DNA from: JACKAL01 sp964400355
Lineage (GTDB): Bacteria > Bdellovibrionota > Bdellovibrionia > Bdellovibrionales > JAGQZY01
Direction of reading: 5' to 3'
Assembly (NCBI GenBank): GCA_964400355.1
Contig: CAYNTO010000001.1
Span: 186,001 to 250,000, forward strand
Length of the DNA stretch: 64,000 nt
Made by a program: the position numbers and the translations under genes. The notes beneath the pieces are model-generated. The model was not told the origin of the DNA, did not search any database, and worked only from the letters and a program-made list of their open reading frames with translations. Of this stretch, positions 52,212 through 60,931 are shown piece after piece (positions within the stretch are counted from its first letter, which is position 1; the number at the start of each line of letters is the position of its first letter).

Positions 52212-52227
52212 CGACCCTTATGGCTAA

Positions 52228-52252
52228 TACGCCGACTTTAGGAATCGGCGTA
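52228..52252. terminator. Hairpin between convergent genes
   Basis: TACGCCGA (52228-52235) pairs with TCGGCGTA (52245-52252) around a nine-base loop. It overlaps the last codons of the minus-strand gene and has no T-run. Confidence 0.45.
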
Positions 52253-53644
52253 GTGTTCGATGTTGAGCTCCAGAGTGAGTTCGTGGGCGAGCGGGCGGCG
52301 TATGGCCCGAAAATACGTTCGTGGAGAAATGGCCATGAGATCCGCAATCGATGGCATGTAGATATCTGCGAATCGATCCACCTGATAGGCAAAGTAACTT
52401 TCCTCGTTGCCGGCGCGCATGGTTTGGCCCCAGTACTTATTAAAAATGGCCTGAATCTGTTGAATAAGACCTGAAATCTGTTGATCAATTTTCATAGCTT
52501 CATCTTGAAGACGGCGAATCTCTTTGTCATTGTCCACCCCGCGCTCGACCTCCTCCGAGGAGAGGCGAATCACGTCGCGTTCGAGAGGCGCTTTTTGGTT
52601 CATCAACTCTTGAATCTGGTGCTGGAGTGGGTTGGCTTTTTGTAAACTATCGACCTCACTGGAGAGCTCTTCAACCACCAGCGCCGTGCGCCACTTGCTG
52701 TCTTTTTTGAGACGAACAATATCACCGTAAATATGATCGCCAACGTAGAGAATGTCTTCGCCGTCGACTCCTAAACTCTTTTCAAACTCCGTCGCGCAGC
52801 CACCCTGATAAATACCAGGAACCAGTGTCGCATCGTAGTTGGTGAGTGTGCCATCAGCCGGGTTCACCTTTAAAAAATTTTGGTTGTCGTAAAAGAACCT
52901 CGGCTTGCGGGCGCCGGTAATAACAAATGTAAAAAGATCTTGCCAGGACTTGTGCTCTTTCAAAAAAGGCGTAATGGCAAAATCGAGCAGCGCCTTCGAG
53001 TAATGAAAGTCCGAATTGGTCACGATAAATAAAGTTTTCCCATGTTTTTTGTAGCGCTCTAAGCCGCGCACAATGGCTTCGTCGGCCAAGATGTATTTGC
53101 TCAGATTTGCACGCACGATACTCTTCAGGGAATCGTCTCGGTGGGCCATGTCCATTGTGCTGATGACGTCGTTCAGTAGTTGCGGATATGCGGGAATGGA
53201 GTCGTTACCGGGGTTAGCGTCTTTTAAGTCCACCAACTGCCCAAATAGAATCGCCACCGAAAGAGAAAAGGCGGTGTCGATGGCTGCAAAATTGGAATCG
53301 CTGAGATCCACGTAAGTGCCGCGGTAATCTTTTTGTTGTTGGCGATAATCGATACGCTTGGTCCCGTGGTGACTCACGCGAATGGCGCCGTGGCGGCTCA
53401 CCTTAAGCAAATTTCCGCGCTGTGAATCGATCACCAAACCGCGAATGACCGTATCAAAATCGAAAGGGAAGGTTAAAACTTCTTTAGGATATCCCTTCTC
53501 GTTGACCAGTTTTCCAAGCAATAAAGAGTGTGCGAGCTTTTCAAACTCATAGCTATTGTAACGAACCAGAGTGTGGTCCATATCAAAGCCGACGCATTTG
53601 ATTTTGCGCAAGTTGAGGGTTCTATTCACGAATAGATGTGCCAT
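52238..53644 (-). CDS. HAD-IG family 5'-nucleotidase (cN-II-like)
   Basis: A 468-residue haloacid dehalogenase-fold phosphatase. The nucleophile motif is GFDMDHTLVRYN, motif II is FIVTNSDFHYS, motif III Lys falls near FEKSLGVDG, and the acidic motif IV is YVGDHIYGDI. This length and layout match the eukaryote-like purine 5'-nucleotidase group found in Bdellovibrio, Legionella and relatives. Residues 355-420 form a charged coiled-coil-like helix. It would dephosphorylate IMP/GMP-type nucleotides. The rhodanese gene lies 20 bases upstream on the same strand. Confidence 0.9.
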   Translation of the reverse strand: MAHLFVNRTLNLRKIKCVGFDMDHTLVRYNSYEFEKLAHSLLLGKLVNEKGYPKEVLTFPFDFDTVIRGLVIDSQRGNLLKVSRHGAIRVSHHGTKRIDYRQQQKDYRGTYVDLSDSNFAAIDTAFSLSVAILFGQLVDLKDANPGNDSIPAYPQLLNDVISTMDMAHRDDSLKSIVRANLSKYILADEAIVRGLERYKKHGKTLFIVTNSDFHYSKALLDFAITPFLKEHKSWQDLFTFVITGARKPRFFYDNQNFLKVNPADGTLTNYDATLVPGIYQGGCATEFEKSLGVDGEDILYVGDHIYGDIVRLKKDSKWRTALVVEELSSEVDSLQKANPLQHQIQELMNQKAPLERDVIRLSSEEVERGVDNDKEIRRLQDEAMKIDQQISGLIQQIQAIFNKYWGQTMRAGNEESYFAYQVDRFADIYMPSIADLMAISPRTYFRAIRRPLAHELTLELNIEHYADS

Positions 53645-53664
53645 TTTTACCTTTTCCTAAAAAA

Positions 53665-54015
53665 TTAATATTCGACGTCTAAACCGTATTCATTCCAGGC
53701 GATCATGCCGCCCTTCATGTTGTACACTTTGTCGTATCCGTAAGACACGGCCATCGAGGCAGCATTGGCTGAGCGTGCACCACTGCGACAAACGAACACG
53801 ATGGGTTTGTCCTTTTGTAGAGACTGGATGTGATGAGACAAAGTATCCAGCGTGATCAGCCGCGACCCCGCGATGTGTCCCAACTCGCCCGTGTATTCAT
53901 CGGGGCGGCGCACATCAATTATCGAGATCTGCTCATGGAGATCGTTGACCTCTTTGGGATCGACATCAAAAACTTCATCTAAGTTTGGATTCTGTTCTTT
54001 GCTTTTAAATTCCAT
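53665..54015 (-). CDS. Rhodanese-like domain protein
   Basis: A 116-residue single-domain protein from the ATG at 54015, which follows GGAG; longer frames upstream lack a site. SIIDVRRPDEYTGELGHIAGS and the active-site loop VCRSGARS, with the sulfur-carrying Cys, are clear, followed by GYDKVYNMKGGMIAWNEYG. It may transfer sulfane sulfur. It has no signal peptide, so it is cytoplasmic. Confidence 0.92.
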   Translation of the reverse strand: MEFKSKEQNPNLDEVFDVDPKEVNDLHEQISIIDVRRPDEYTGELGHIAGSRLITLDTLSHHIQSLQKDKPIVFVCRSGARSANAASMAVSYGYDKVYNMKGGMIAWNEYGLDVEY

Positions 54016-54225
54016 GTGTACTCCAAGGGGTGCGGTTGCTTGCGATTTATTATCTGCCGAGAGAGGAGCCGAGACAACTAACTGCGCTGAAAAATGCTGT
54101 GCCGCATAGTTCGCTCCCCCGTTCATTGAAAGTTGGCAGAGATCTACTTGCCTAATAGGAGAATAAGGGTAGAACATTGCGTAATTCTCCTCGTACGAGG
54201 TAAAAACGCAGGTGTCGGAGGTATC
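54016..54225. other. Divergent intergenic region
   Basis: The 210 bases between the rhodanese and HPPD starts should hold two promoters. The HPPD ribosome site GGAGG is at its right end. No inverted repeat or known operator was recognised. Confidence 0.5.
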
Positions 54226-55254
54226 ATGGAAAATCCAGTTGGCTTAGATGGAATGGACTTTATCGAATACGTGGGCGCGGACGCCACAATCTTTGAAAAC
54301 ATGTTCACACGCATGGGTTTTCAAAAAGTGGCAAAGCACAAAAGCAAAGAAATCGATCTTTGGCGCCAGGCCGATATACAATTTTTTATTACTAAAGAGA
54401 AAAAGGGGTTCGCCTCCGAATTCTCGAAACTCCATGGTTCGAGCATTAGCTCCACCGGTTTTCGCGTTGCTGATGCAGACACAGCTTTCAAAGTGGCTGT
54501 GGAGCGTGGCGCTAAGCCGTATAACGATGAGGCTCAAAAAAGTTTTCCAGCTCCAGCAATTTACGGTATCGGCGATTCGTTGATTTATTTCATTGATTCC
54601 AAAGTCTCCGACAAGATCTACAAAGAACAGTTTAACTATGATCTCAGCAAAGAGAACATTGTGGGTAGCGGTTTTACCATTATCGATCATATGACCAACA
54701 ACGTTCCCGTTGGTGAAATGCAAAAATGGTGCGACTTTTACGAGAAAGTCTTTAATTTTAAAGAGCGTCGCTTTTTTGATATCAAGGGCGCGAAAACGGG
54801 TTTGATCTCTAAAGTGATGCGTTCGCCAAATGGTAAAATAACCATTCCGATCAATGAACCTACGGATGGAAAATCGCAAATTCAAGAGTACATCGAGGAG
54901 TATAAAGGCTCGGGCATACAACACGTCGCCCTCCTCACGGAAAATATAATTCCGTCTGTGGCCAAAACTCAGAAGCAGGAAGTTCCTGTGCTCTCAATTC
55001 CTTCGACGTATTATGAGGCTATTCCAAAGCGGGTGAGCTTGGTAACAGAGGATTTGGGCGAGTTGGAAAAACTGCAGATTCTCGTAGACGGTGATGAAGA
55101 GGGATACCTGTTGCAAATTTTTACTCAAAATCTCTTTGGTCCGATCTTTTTTGAATTCATTCAGAGAAAAAATCATTATGGGTTCGGCGATGGGAATTTC
55201 CAGGCGCTATTTGATGCTATAGAGCGCGATCAAGAGCGTCGCGGCGTTCTCTAA
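54226..55254 (+). CDS. hppD: 4-hydroxyphenylpyruvate dioxygenase
   Basis: The ATG at 54226 follows GGAGG. The 342-residue Fe(II) enzyme converts 4-hydroxyphenylpyruvate to homogentisate in tyrosine breakdown. Two vicinal-oxygen-chelate domains are seen; the iron ligands fall in IDHMTNN (His), IQHVALLT (His) and FFEFIQR (Glu). DFYEKVFNF and the C-terminal GFGDGNFQALF are family motifs. maiA and FAH lie 29 kb away, and homogentisate dioxygenase is not in the window. ribD follows by 8 bases. Confidence 0.94.
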   Translation: MENPVGLDGMDFIEYVGADATIFENMFTRMGFQKVAKHKSKEIDLWRQADIQFFITKEKKGFASEFSKLHGSSISSTGFRVADADTAFKVAVERGAKPYNDEAQKSFPAPAIYGIGDSLIYFIDSKVSDKIYKEQFNYDLSKENIVGSGFTIIDHMTNNVPVGEMQKWCDFYEKVFNFKERRFFDIKGAKTGLISKVMRSPNGKITIPINEPTDGKSQIQEYIEEYKGSGIQHVALLTENIIPSVAKTQKQEVPVLSIPSTYYEAIPKRVSLVTEDLGELEKLQILVDGDEEGYLLQIFTQNLFGPIFFEFIQRKNHYGFGDGNFQALFDAIERDQERRGVL

Positions 55255-55262
55255 GAGTATTT

Positions 55263-56327
55263 ATGCCCCCACTTCCACGCCCCGGTGAATATTGTACCCC
55301 TGTGCAGGCTCAAAAGTTGGCCGTGCAGGAGGCACAGCGTGGAGCCGGGTTTGTGGCGCCCAACCCTCTTGTTGGTTGCAGTATCGTGTCCAAAGACGGT
55401 TTGCTTTTAGCGACGGGCTACCACGCACGAGTGGGCGACAACCATGCCGAGGTGGACGCGCTCAATAAACTACAGTCGATGGATCTCACTCAAGCCACGA
55501 TGTATGTTACTTTAGAGCCGTGCTCGCACCACGGTCGTACCCCACCATGTGCAGATCGCATCATTAAAGACCGAGTTGGCAGAGTTGTTATCGGAGTATT
55601 GGATCCCAATCCCCTTGTTGCCGGCAAAGGTGCAGAAAAACTGCGAGCCGCGGGCATCGATGTGAGTTTCGATTCGGAATTTGCTGCCGCATCAGCAAAA
55701 GTGGCCGAAGTTTTTTTATGGAACATGCAAAAGAAAATTCCGTTTGTAATCCTTAAGCTCGCGATGAGTTTAGATGGCAAACTGGCTTTGCCGAGCGGTG
55801 AGAGCCAATGGCTGACCTCGGATCAAAGTCGCACCCATGGCAGAGCGTTGCGCGCCCATTGCGATGCCACATTGATCGGCGCACAAACGCTTATAAAAGA
55901 CAACCCACGCCTCGATTTTCGCGACACGGAGTTTGCGGCTAAGAAAAGCAATAAAGTTTTAATCTGGGATCCGCAGGCCAAAGTGAAGGATTTTTTAACT
56001 GTATCCAATGTGGCCAAAACACACCCGCTGGAAAACATTCAGACCCTGCACACTCTCGATGTCACTATTCTACAATCGTTGTATGCGCAAGGCATACATT
56101 CCATATATGTGGAGGGCGGGGCCAAAACTCTATCGGAGTTTATCGAGAAACGTCTATTCAACAAGCTCTATGTGTTTGTCGCGCCTATGGTTTTGGGCCG
56201 CGGCCTGGACTGGGCGTCCACGCTACAATTAAAGAGTATGAAGGAACGTTTGGAGCTGGAGTTCACCGACGTGACGACATCCGATCGCGATATTTTAATC
56301 ACGGCCTATCCAAGGTTCAAAAACTAA
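55263..56327 (+). CDS. ribD: Riboflavin biosynthesis bifunctional deaminase-reductase
   Basis: A 354-residue fusion of pyrimidine deaminase (1-145) and reductase (150-354). The zinc site is HAEVDAL with PCSHHGRTPPC. The reductase has LKLAMSLDGKLALPSGESQWLTS, LIGAQTLIKDNPRL and VEGGAKTLSEFI. It performs the second and third steps from GTP to riboflavin. No other rib gene lies beside it. It probably shares a transcript with HPPD, an unusual pairing. Confidence 0.95.
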   Translation: MPPLPRPGEYCTPVQAQKLAVQEAQRGAGFVAPNPLVGCSIVSKDGLLLATGYHARVGDNHAEVDALNKLQSMDLTQATMYVTLEPCSHHGRTPPCADRIIKDRVGRVVIGVLDPNPLVAGKGAEKLRAAGIDVSFDSEFAAASAKVAEVFLWNMQKKIPFVILKLAMSLDGKLALPSGESQWLTSDQSRTHGRALRAHCDATLIGAQTLIKDNPRLDFRDTEFAAKKSNKVLIWDPQAKVKDFLTVSNVAKTHPLENIQTLHTLDVTILQSLYAQGIHSIYVEGGAKTLSEFIEKRLFNKLYVFVAPMVLGRGLDWASTLQLKSMKERLELEFTDVTTSDRDILITAYPRFKN

Positions 56328-56371
56328 GCTATATCCCCCTCACGATAGATTTTTTTCCGTGGGGGAAACAC

Positions 56372-57565
56372 ATGATTCTATTTTCGCTATTCATCTCTTT
56401 ATTTCTGCCAACGTCCAATGCCTTTCTTATCGCCACTCATGGTGAACAAACTTCAGTGGATTATACTAAAGACACGGACGTGTTTGTGATCGGGTATGCT
56501 GGCGAGCTCAGTAGTGGATTTTTGCGCACCGGCGCAACACTATCTCATAAATCCAAAGAGCAAAATCCCTCACGTCAGCGCGTGTTCTTCGTCGAAAATC
56601 GCGATAAAGACAAGACGTCGTCGAAGTATGTAACGGCAATGGGGCTCACACCCATTGTTTTCGACAGCGCTCCCTTTACAACAACAGTGCTCATGACCCA
56701 CCTTAAAAAATTCACGCGCATCCGGTCTATGCATGTCGTCACACACGGGGCTTTAGAAAACGGCCTGGGCCTTACCGATCGCGACGACGACGGACGCTGG
56801 AGTTACAAGACCAAAGATCTCGGTAAGCTCCAATTCTCAGATGATGGATACATCGTATTGCACGGGTGCAATACAGGGTTTTGGCAGGCACCCAAGTTCT
56901 CTGAAATCATCGGAGTGCCCGTGTTTGGTTCGCTCACCGCTACAAATTTTCAACAGCCTTTTAATGATGGCCAGTGGTACTTCCACGACGTGGGTCTTTA
57001 CCCCAAAGACGCAAAATTTCTCACCGAAAATTTGCTGTCCTTTGAGCAGCCGGTCAGCTGCACTCAAGGGGGTTGTTATCGCTTAAAAGCCGACTTCTTT
57101 ACATACAACGGCTATTGGGGAAATTTCGAAGACGGCGGTGGCCTCTCCTTTTTAAAACCATTTTGTACATTCGGTGCCGACCAAAGTGTGCGCGATGAAA
57201 AGTGCCTGAAAGCCATGGTGCAATGGATCCGCATATTTCCTTCGACCCAAGTTCTTACCGCTCACTCCACTGTGGAAGAATACAAATCAGTGATCAAAGA
57301 TTTCCTTTGCGGTGTGCGGCTCAATCATTCGTGGCGCCAAGACTGTTTAAATCAGCTCGAGCTTTCGCTGAGTTCTCCGAGCATGACCTACGCGGGATTT
57401 CGCGGAAACGTATTAAAGTGCGATAATTTTGGTGCTTGCGACTTTGACTTCGAGTGCGATACGCCCTCTCACACCTGTCAGTTGAGTGCACCACTAAATA
57501 AAAAGCCACGAACTATACTCGAAGAGTATTGGTACTATCTGAGTGCGATAGAATCCTATATGTAG
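56372..57565 (+). CDS. Secreted protein with caspase-like His/Cys dyad
   Basis: A 397-residue protein with GTGGGGG-like ribosome site and a signal peptide (ILFSLFISLFLPTSNA, cleavage near residue 17). The first domain has RSMHVVTHGALENGLGL with His125 and DGYIVLHGCNTGFW with Cys166, then a strand IGVPVFGSLTATN. The order strand-HG then strand-GC is the dyad layout of clan CD peptidases and of the DUF4347/CHAT-type domains. The C-terminal 180 residues contain 11 or so Cys (for example CTQGGCYR, CDNFGACDFDFECDTPSHTC), so disulfides are likely. No self-cleavage or substrate can be read. It follows ribD by 44 bases. Confidence 0.6.
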   Translation: MILFSLFISLFLPTSNAFLIATHGEQTSVDYTKDTDVFVIGYAGELSSGFLRTGATLSHKSKEQNPSRQRVFFVENRDKDKTSSKYVTAMGLTPIVFDSAPFTTTVLMTHLKKFTRIRSMHVVTHGALENGLGLTDRDDDGRWSYKTKDLGKLQFSDDGYIVLHGCNTGFWQAPKFSEIIGVPVFGSLTATNFQQPFNDGQWYFHDVGLYPKDAKFLTENLLSFEQPVSCTQGGCYRLKADFFTYNGYWGNFEDGGGLSFLKPFCTFGADQSVRDEKCLKAMVQWIRIFPSTQVLTAHSTVEEYKSVIKDFLCGVRLNHSWRQDCLNQLELSLSSPSMTYAGFRGNVLKCDNFGACDFDFECDTPSHTCQLSAPLNKKPRTILEEYWYYLSAIESYM

Positions 57566-57620
57566 TGCCGCGTCTAGAGCTTTTTTGCTATTGTCAGGTG
57601 CCCGTGCATACAATGAGCAC

Positions 57621-58739
57621 ATGATTCAGTGTCCACTTTTAGATATGCATGTGGCTGTTAGTCCAAGTGGACTGATTCAGCCGTGCTGTCGGTTTTTAGT
57701 GGATAAGCACCAAGAAGCGTTCTTCAATATGAGCGATGTTACTCTTGCTGAAGGCCAGCGGGCGCCTGGTTTTGAAGCTGCGCGCACTTCGTTTGCGCGA
57801 GGGGAATTCCCGGCGGGCTGCTCTTCCTGTGCTTTCGAAGAAAAAAATGGCATCGTCAGCATGCGCGAAAAGGCGGTGCGCGATTATCCGCACGCTAATA
57901 GTTTGGAATTTATTGAGTTCTTTCTCGGTAATCTCTGCAACATGAAGTGTCGTACCTGCGATCCACAGCACAGCTCCCGGTGGGAGCGCGACGCCGCGCT
58001 GTTTGAATGGAAAGCAAAAAGCCCCCACCATGTGGATGTAAAAAAGATTCTAGCTTCCGTGGATCTAAAAAAAATACGGCGCTTAAAACTTCTCGGTGGA
58101 GAGCCGTTTTATTCAAAAACTTTTTATGAGCTGCTCGATCATATTATTGAGTGCGCAGAGCCTTCGCGTGTCGCCCTCGAGCTCAACACCAATGTTTCGT
58201 TATTTCCAACGCCTGCGGTCCTCAACCAGCTAGCTCGTTTTCGCAAAGTGGAGCTGAATTTGAGTATCGACGAGGTCGGAGCAAAGGCTGAGTTTTTGCG
58301 AACCGGCACTGTTTGGAGCGTGGTGGATAAAAATCTCTCACTGTGGCAAACAGCGGCGAAAACATATTCAAACATCAAGATCAATGTGCACACCACGGTG
58401 TCTGCCTACAATGTTTTGCACATACACCAGGTGATTGTCCATCTGTTGGATCGTGGCTTTAAAGATCTATCAGTGATGTCTGTGAAAACGCCCACACAAC
58501 TTTCGCCGCTAAGGATACCACTCGATCTGCGGCGACAGGCGTGGCCTGCCATGGAAACGGCAATTCGCGGGCGCACTGAAAGCGCGTTTGTAAATCGATT
58601 AAAAAATATTGTGCTGGTTCCGGAAGAGTTAGACTCCCAAGAATTTGTCGCTTACTCGGCACTATTGGACGGTGTTTACGACGAGAGCGGAATCACAGTT
58701 GGCGCGCCCATAGAGCTCCCAAGCACCTCTATGGGATGA
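57621..58739 (+). CDS. Radical SAM protein, twitch-domain type
   Basis: A 372-residue enzyme from the ATG at 57621; the site before it is weak. The Fe4S4-SAM motif is CNMKCRTCDP (CxxxCxxC) near residue 116, followed by LKLLGGEPFYSK and LELNTNVSL. The N-terminal 75 residues carry an additional Cys set (CPLLDMHV, QPCCRFL, CSSCAFEE), the layout of the 'twitch' radical SAM group, whose substrates are mostly unknown. A hairpin spans its last codons. Confidence 0.85.
   Translation: MIQCPLLDMHVAVSPSGLIQPCCRFLVDKHQEAFFNMSDVTLAEGQRAPGFEAARTSFARGEFPAGCSSCAFEEKNGIVSMREKAVRDYPHANSLEFIEFFLGNLCNMKCRTCDPQHSSRWERDAALFEWKAKSPHHVDVKKILASVDLKKIRRLKLLGGEPFYSKTFYELLDHIIECAEPSRVALELNTNVSLFPTPAVLNQLARFRKVELNLSIDEVGAKAEFLRTGTVWSVVDKNLSLWQTAAKTYSNIKINVHTTVSAYNVLHIHQVIVHLLDRGFKDLSVMSVKTPTQLSPLRIPLDLRRQAWPAMETAIRGRTESAFVNRLKNIVLVPEELDSQEFVAYSALLDGVYDESGITVGAPIELPSTSMG
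58707..58735 (+). terminator. Hairpin at the 3' end of the radical SAM gene
   Basis: CCCATAGAG (58707-58715) pairs with CTCTATGGG (58727-58735) around an 11-base loop within the last codons. No T-run follows, so termination is uncertain. Confidence 0.45.
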
Positions 58740-58816
58740 TGCGACATGAGGCCCCTCGATCAGCCTACGTTGTATAGCATTCAGCGCTCCTGAGTGGCTA
58801 GAAATCCTCGATCTTC

Positions 58817-58845
58817 TTGCGAGCGAAACAGGCATGATTTATAAA
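58817..58845 (+). promoter_or_regulatory. Sigma-70-like promoter of the biotin operon
   Basis: TTGCGA (58817-58822) and TATAAA (58840-58845) are spaced by 17 bases. The expected start site, about 7 bases past the -10 box, falls on the bioB ATG at 58853, and no Shine-Dalgarno lies between. A leaderless transcript is possible. No BirA-type operator (TTGTAAAC inverted repeat) was seen. Confidence 0.55.
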
Positions 58846-58852
58846 AGCGGCC

Positions 58853-59797
58853 ATGACTCAAAAAACACTCGCGGACGTTATCGACCTGTATAAAAAGCCT
58901 TTCTTTGAGCTGCTGTATTTGGCGCACACCGTGCACAAAGAAAATCACCTCGAATCGCATGTTCAAAAATGCAGTTTGCTATCGATCAAAACGGGTGGTT
59001 GCCAGGAAGATTGTTCCTACTGTCCCCAATCCGCTCACTACAAAACAGATGTTAAGAAGAGCGGTCTCATGAATCTCGATGAGGTGGCCGATGCCATTGC
59101 GCTTGCAAAAAATGCCGGAGCTGAGCGCTTTTGCATGGGCGCCGCTTGGCGTGAGGTGCGCAGTGGACCACAGTTTGATCAAGTGCTCGATATGATTCGT
59201 ATGGTGAAGACTGCCGGCATGGAAGCATGCGTGACGTTGGGAATGCTGACCGATGAGCAAGCGGTTCAATTAAAAGATGCTGGCCTGGATGCTTACAATC
59301 ACAATTTGGACACCTCCCGAGAGTACTACGATAAAATTATTTCTACGCGCACTTATGATGACCGCCTCAATACGCTCAAGCGCGTGCGCGAAGCGGGCAT
59401 TACGGTCTGCAGTGGCGGCATCATCGGTATGGGTGAGTCCGATGAAGATCGTTGTGCCATGTTGTTGGAGCTGGCTCAATTGGATCCTCAACCGGAATCA
59501 GTGCCGATCAATCTGTTGATTCCCGTGGAGGGAACACCGCTCGCCAACAAGGGCGATGTGGACATTTTTGATTTGTGTCGCTGTATCGCGGTGGCGCGTA
59601 TCCTTATGCCTAAATCGCGCGTGCGTTTGTCTGCCGGTCGTTTGGATCTCACTGCGGAAGCGCAGGCGCTGGCGTTTTTTGCCGGCGCCAACTCCGTGTT
59701 TTTTGGCGAGAAGCTCCTCACTCGCGACAATCCGGATGTGGAACAAGATATGAAATTGTTTTCCAAGCTGGGCTTAAACGCCGCCTATTTGAACTAA
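58853..59797 (+). CDS. bioB: Biotin synthase
   Basis: A 314-residue radical SAM enzyme inserting sulfur into dethiobiotin. The SAM cluster motif is CQEDCSYCPQS, followed by AGAERFCMGAAWREV, TLGMLTDEQA, YNHNLDTS and GGIIGMGES. The later Arg in SAGRLDL fits the Fe2S2 ligand. It is about 30 residues shorter than E. coli BioB at the ends. It is the first gene of the biotin operon. Confidence 0.96.
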   Translation: MTQKTLADVIDLYKKPFFELLYLAHTVHKENHLESHVQKCSLLSIKTGGCQEDCSYCPQSAHYKTDVKKSGLMNLDEVADAIALAKNAGAERFCMGAAWREVRSGPQFDQVLDMIRMVKTAGMEACVTLGMLTDEQAVQLKDAGLDAYNHNLDTSREYYDKIISTRTYDDRLNTLKRVREAGITVCSGGIIGMGESDEDRCAMLLELAQLDPQPESVPINLLIPVEGTPLANKGDVDIFDLCRCIAVARILMPKSRVRLSAGRLDLTAEAQALAFFAGANSVFFGEKLLTRDNPDVEQDMKLFSKLGLNAAYLN

Positions 59798-59815
59798 CAC
59801 TGGGGAGCTTTTGTA

Positions 59816-60931
59816 GTGACGAACTTTTATTTGCAAAAGCTAGTGGAGCAAGATGAGAAAAATCTGGCTCGGCGACTTCTCGATTCTCATGGGGTCGATT
59901 TTTGCTCCAATGATTATCTCGGTTTCGCCAGCGACGCCGCACTTAAGAAAAACATTCTAGAGGCCATCGAAGGTGTGGAGTCAGGGAGTACCGGTTCGCG
60001 CCTGCTGCGTGGAAATAGCTCGTGGGTTTGCAAGCTGGAGGAGGAGCTGGCGGTATGGTGTGGAAGCGAAGAGGCGTTGTTTTTCCCGTCGGGCTATCAG
60101 GCCAACTTGGGCTTACTCTCCGCAGTTCTCGATAAAAACACCACCGTGTTTTCGGACGAAAGCAATCATGCATCTATTATCGACGGCATAAAGCTTGCGG
60201 GATGTGAAAAACAGATCTTTGCTCACAATGACGTCGTCGACTTAACGGAAAAACTCAAAAACGTGGCGGGTCGTCGCAAAGTTGTAATAATTGAAAGTAT
60301 ATATAGCATGAAAGGCGACCAATCTCCTCTCAAGGACATCCATGAAGCGTGCTTGCATGCGGGCGCAGAGCTGATAGTGGATGAAACCCATGCGACCGGT
60401 GTCTATCAGGCCGGACTTGCAAAAAGTTTAGGGATCCAATCCCAGCTGCTTGCGACAATTCACAGTGGTGGCAAAGCCTTAGGTGTTGGCGGTGCATGGA
60501 TTGCGTGTTCCACCATGATCAAAGATTTTTTGGTGAATTTTTCTCGGCCCTTTATCTATTCCACCGCGCCCTCGCCTCTCTTGATAGAAGCTCTGCGCGC
60601 ATCCGTGGCCTATTGGCAGGATGTGGGTAACGAGCGCGCGTTTATCGCTAAGGAAAAAGCGCGTGATCTTAAACAAGATCTGGAAAAGTTTATGTCCCAG
60701 GAATCCCTCTCAGGCGAAGGACTGATTATTTACTTAAACGTGCAGCAAAGTGCATTGGCTATTGAGTGGTCGGAGCGACTGCGTGAAAAGGGCCTTGATG
60801 TTCGCCCTATTCGATATCCAACAGTTCCTGAAAACCAAGCGGGTTTGCGCCTCTCGATTCATGCCAATCACAACCCAGGTGATTTAAAAATCTTAGTAAG
60901 TGGCCTTCGCCGTATGGTGCTCGAATGCTAA
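59816..60931 (+). CDS. bioF: 8-amino-7-oxononanoate synthase
   Basis: A 371-residue PLP enzyme of the alpha-oxoamine synthase family that condenses pimeloyl thioester with alanine. FCSNDYLGF, GSTGSRLLRGN, FPSGYQANLG, DESNHASIIDG, DETHATGVY and the PLP Lys in HSGGKALGV are present. The GTG start at 59816 is preceded by GGGGAG. It overlaps the bioD-bioA gene by 7 bases. Confidence 0.95.
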   Translation: MTNFYLQKLVEQDEKNLARRLLDSHGVDFCSNDYLGFASDAALKKNILEAIEGVESGSTGSRLLRGNSSWVCKLEEELAVWCGSEEALFFPSGYQANLGLLSAVLDKNTTVFSDESNHASIIDGIKLAGCEKQIFAHNDVVDLTEKLKNVAGRRKVVIIESIYSMKGDQSPLKDIHEACLHAGAELIVDETHATGVYQAGLAKSLGIQSQLLATIHSGGKALGVGGAWIACSTMIKDFLVNFSRPFIYSTAPSPLLIEALRASVAYWQDVGNERAFIAKEKARDLKQDLEKFMSQESLSGEGLIIYLNVQQSALAIEWSERLREKGLDVRPIRYPTVPENQAGLRLSIHANHNPGDLKILVSGLRRMVLEC

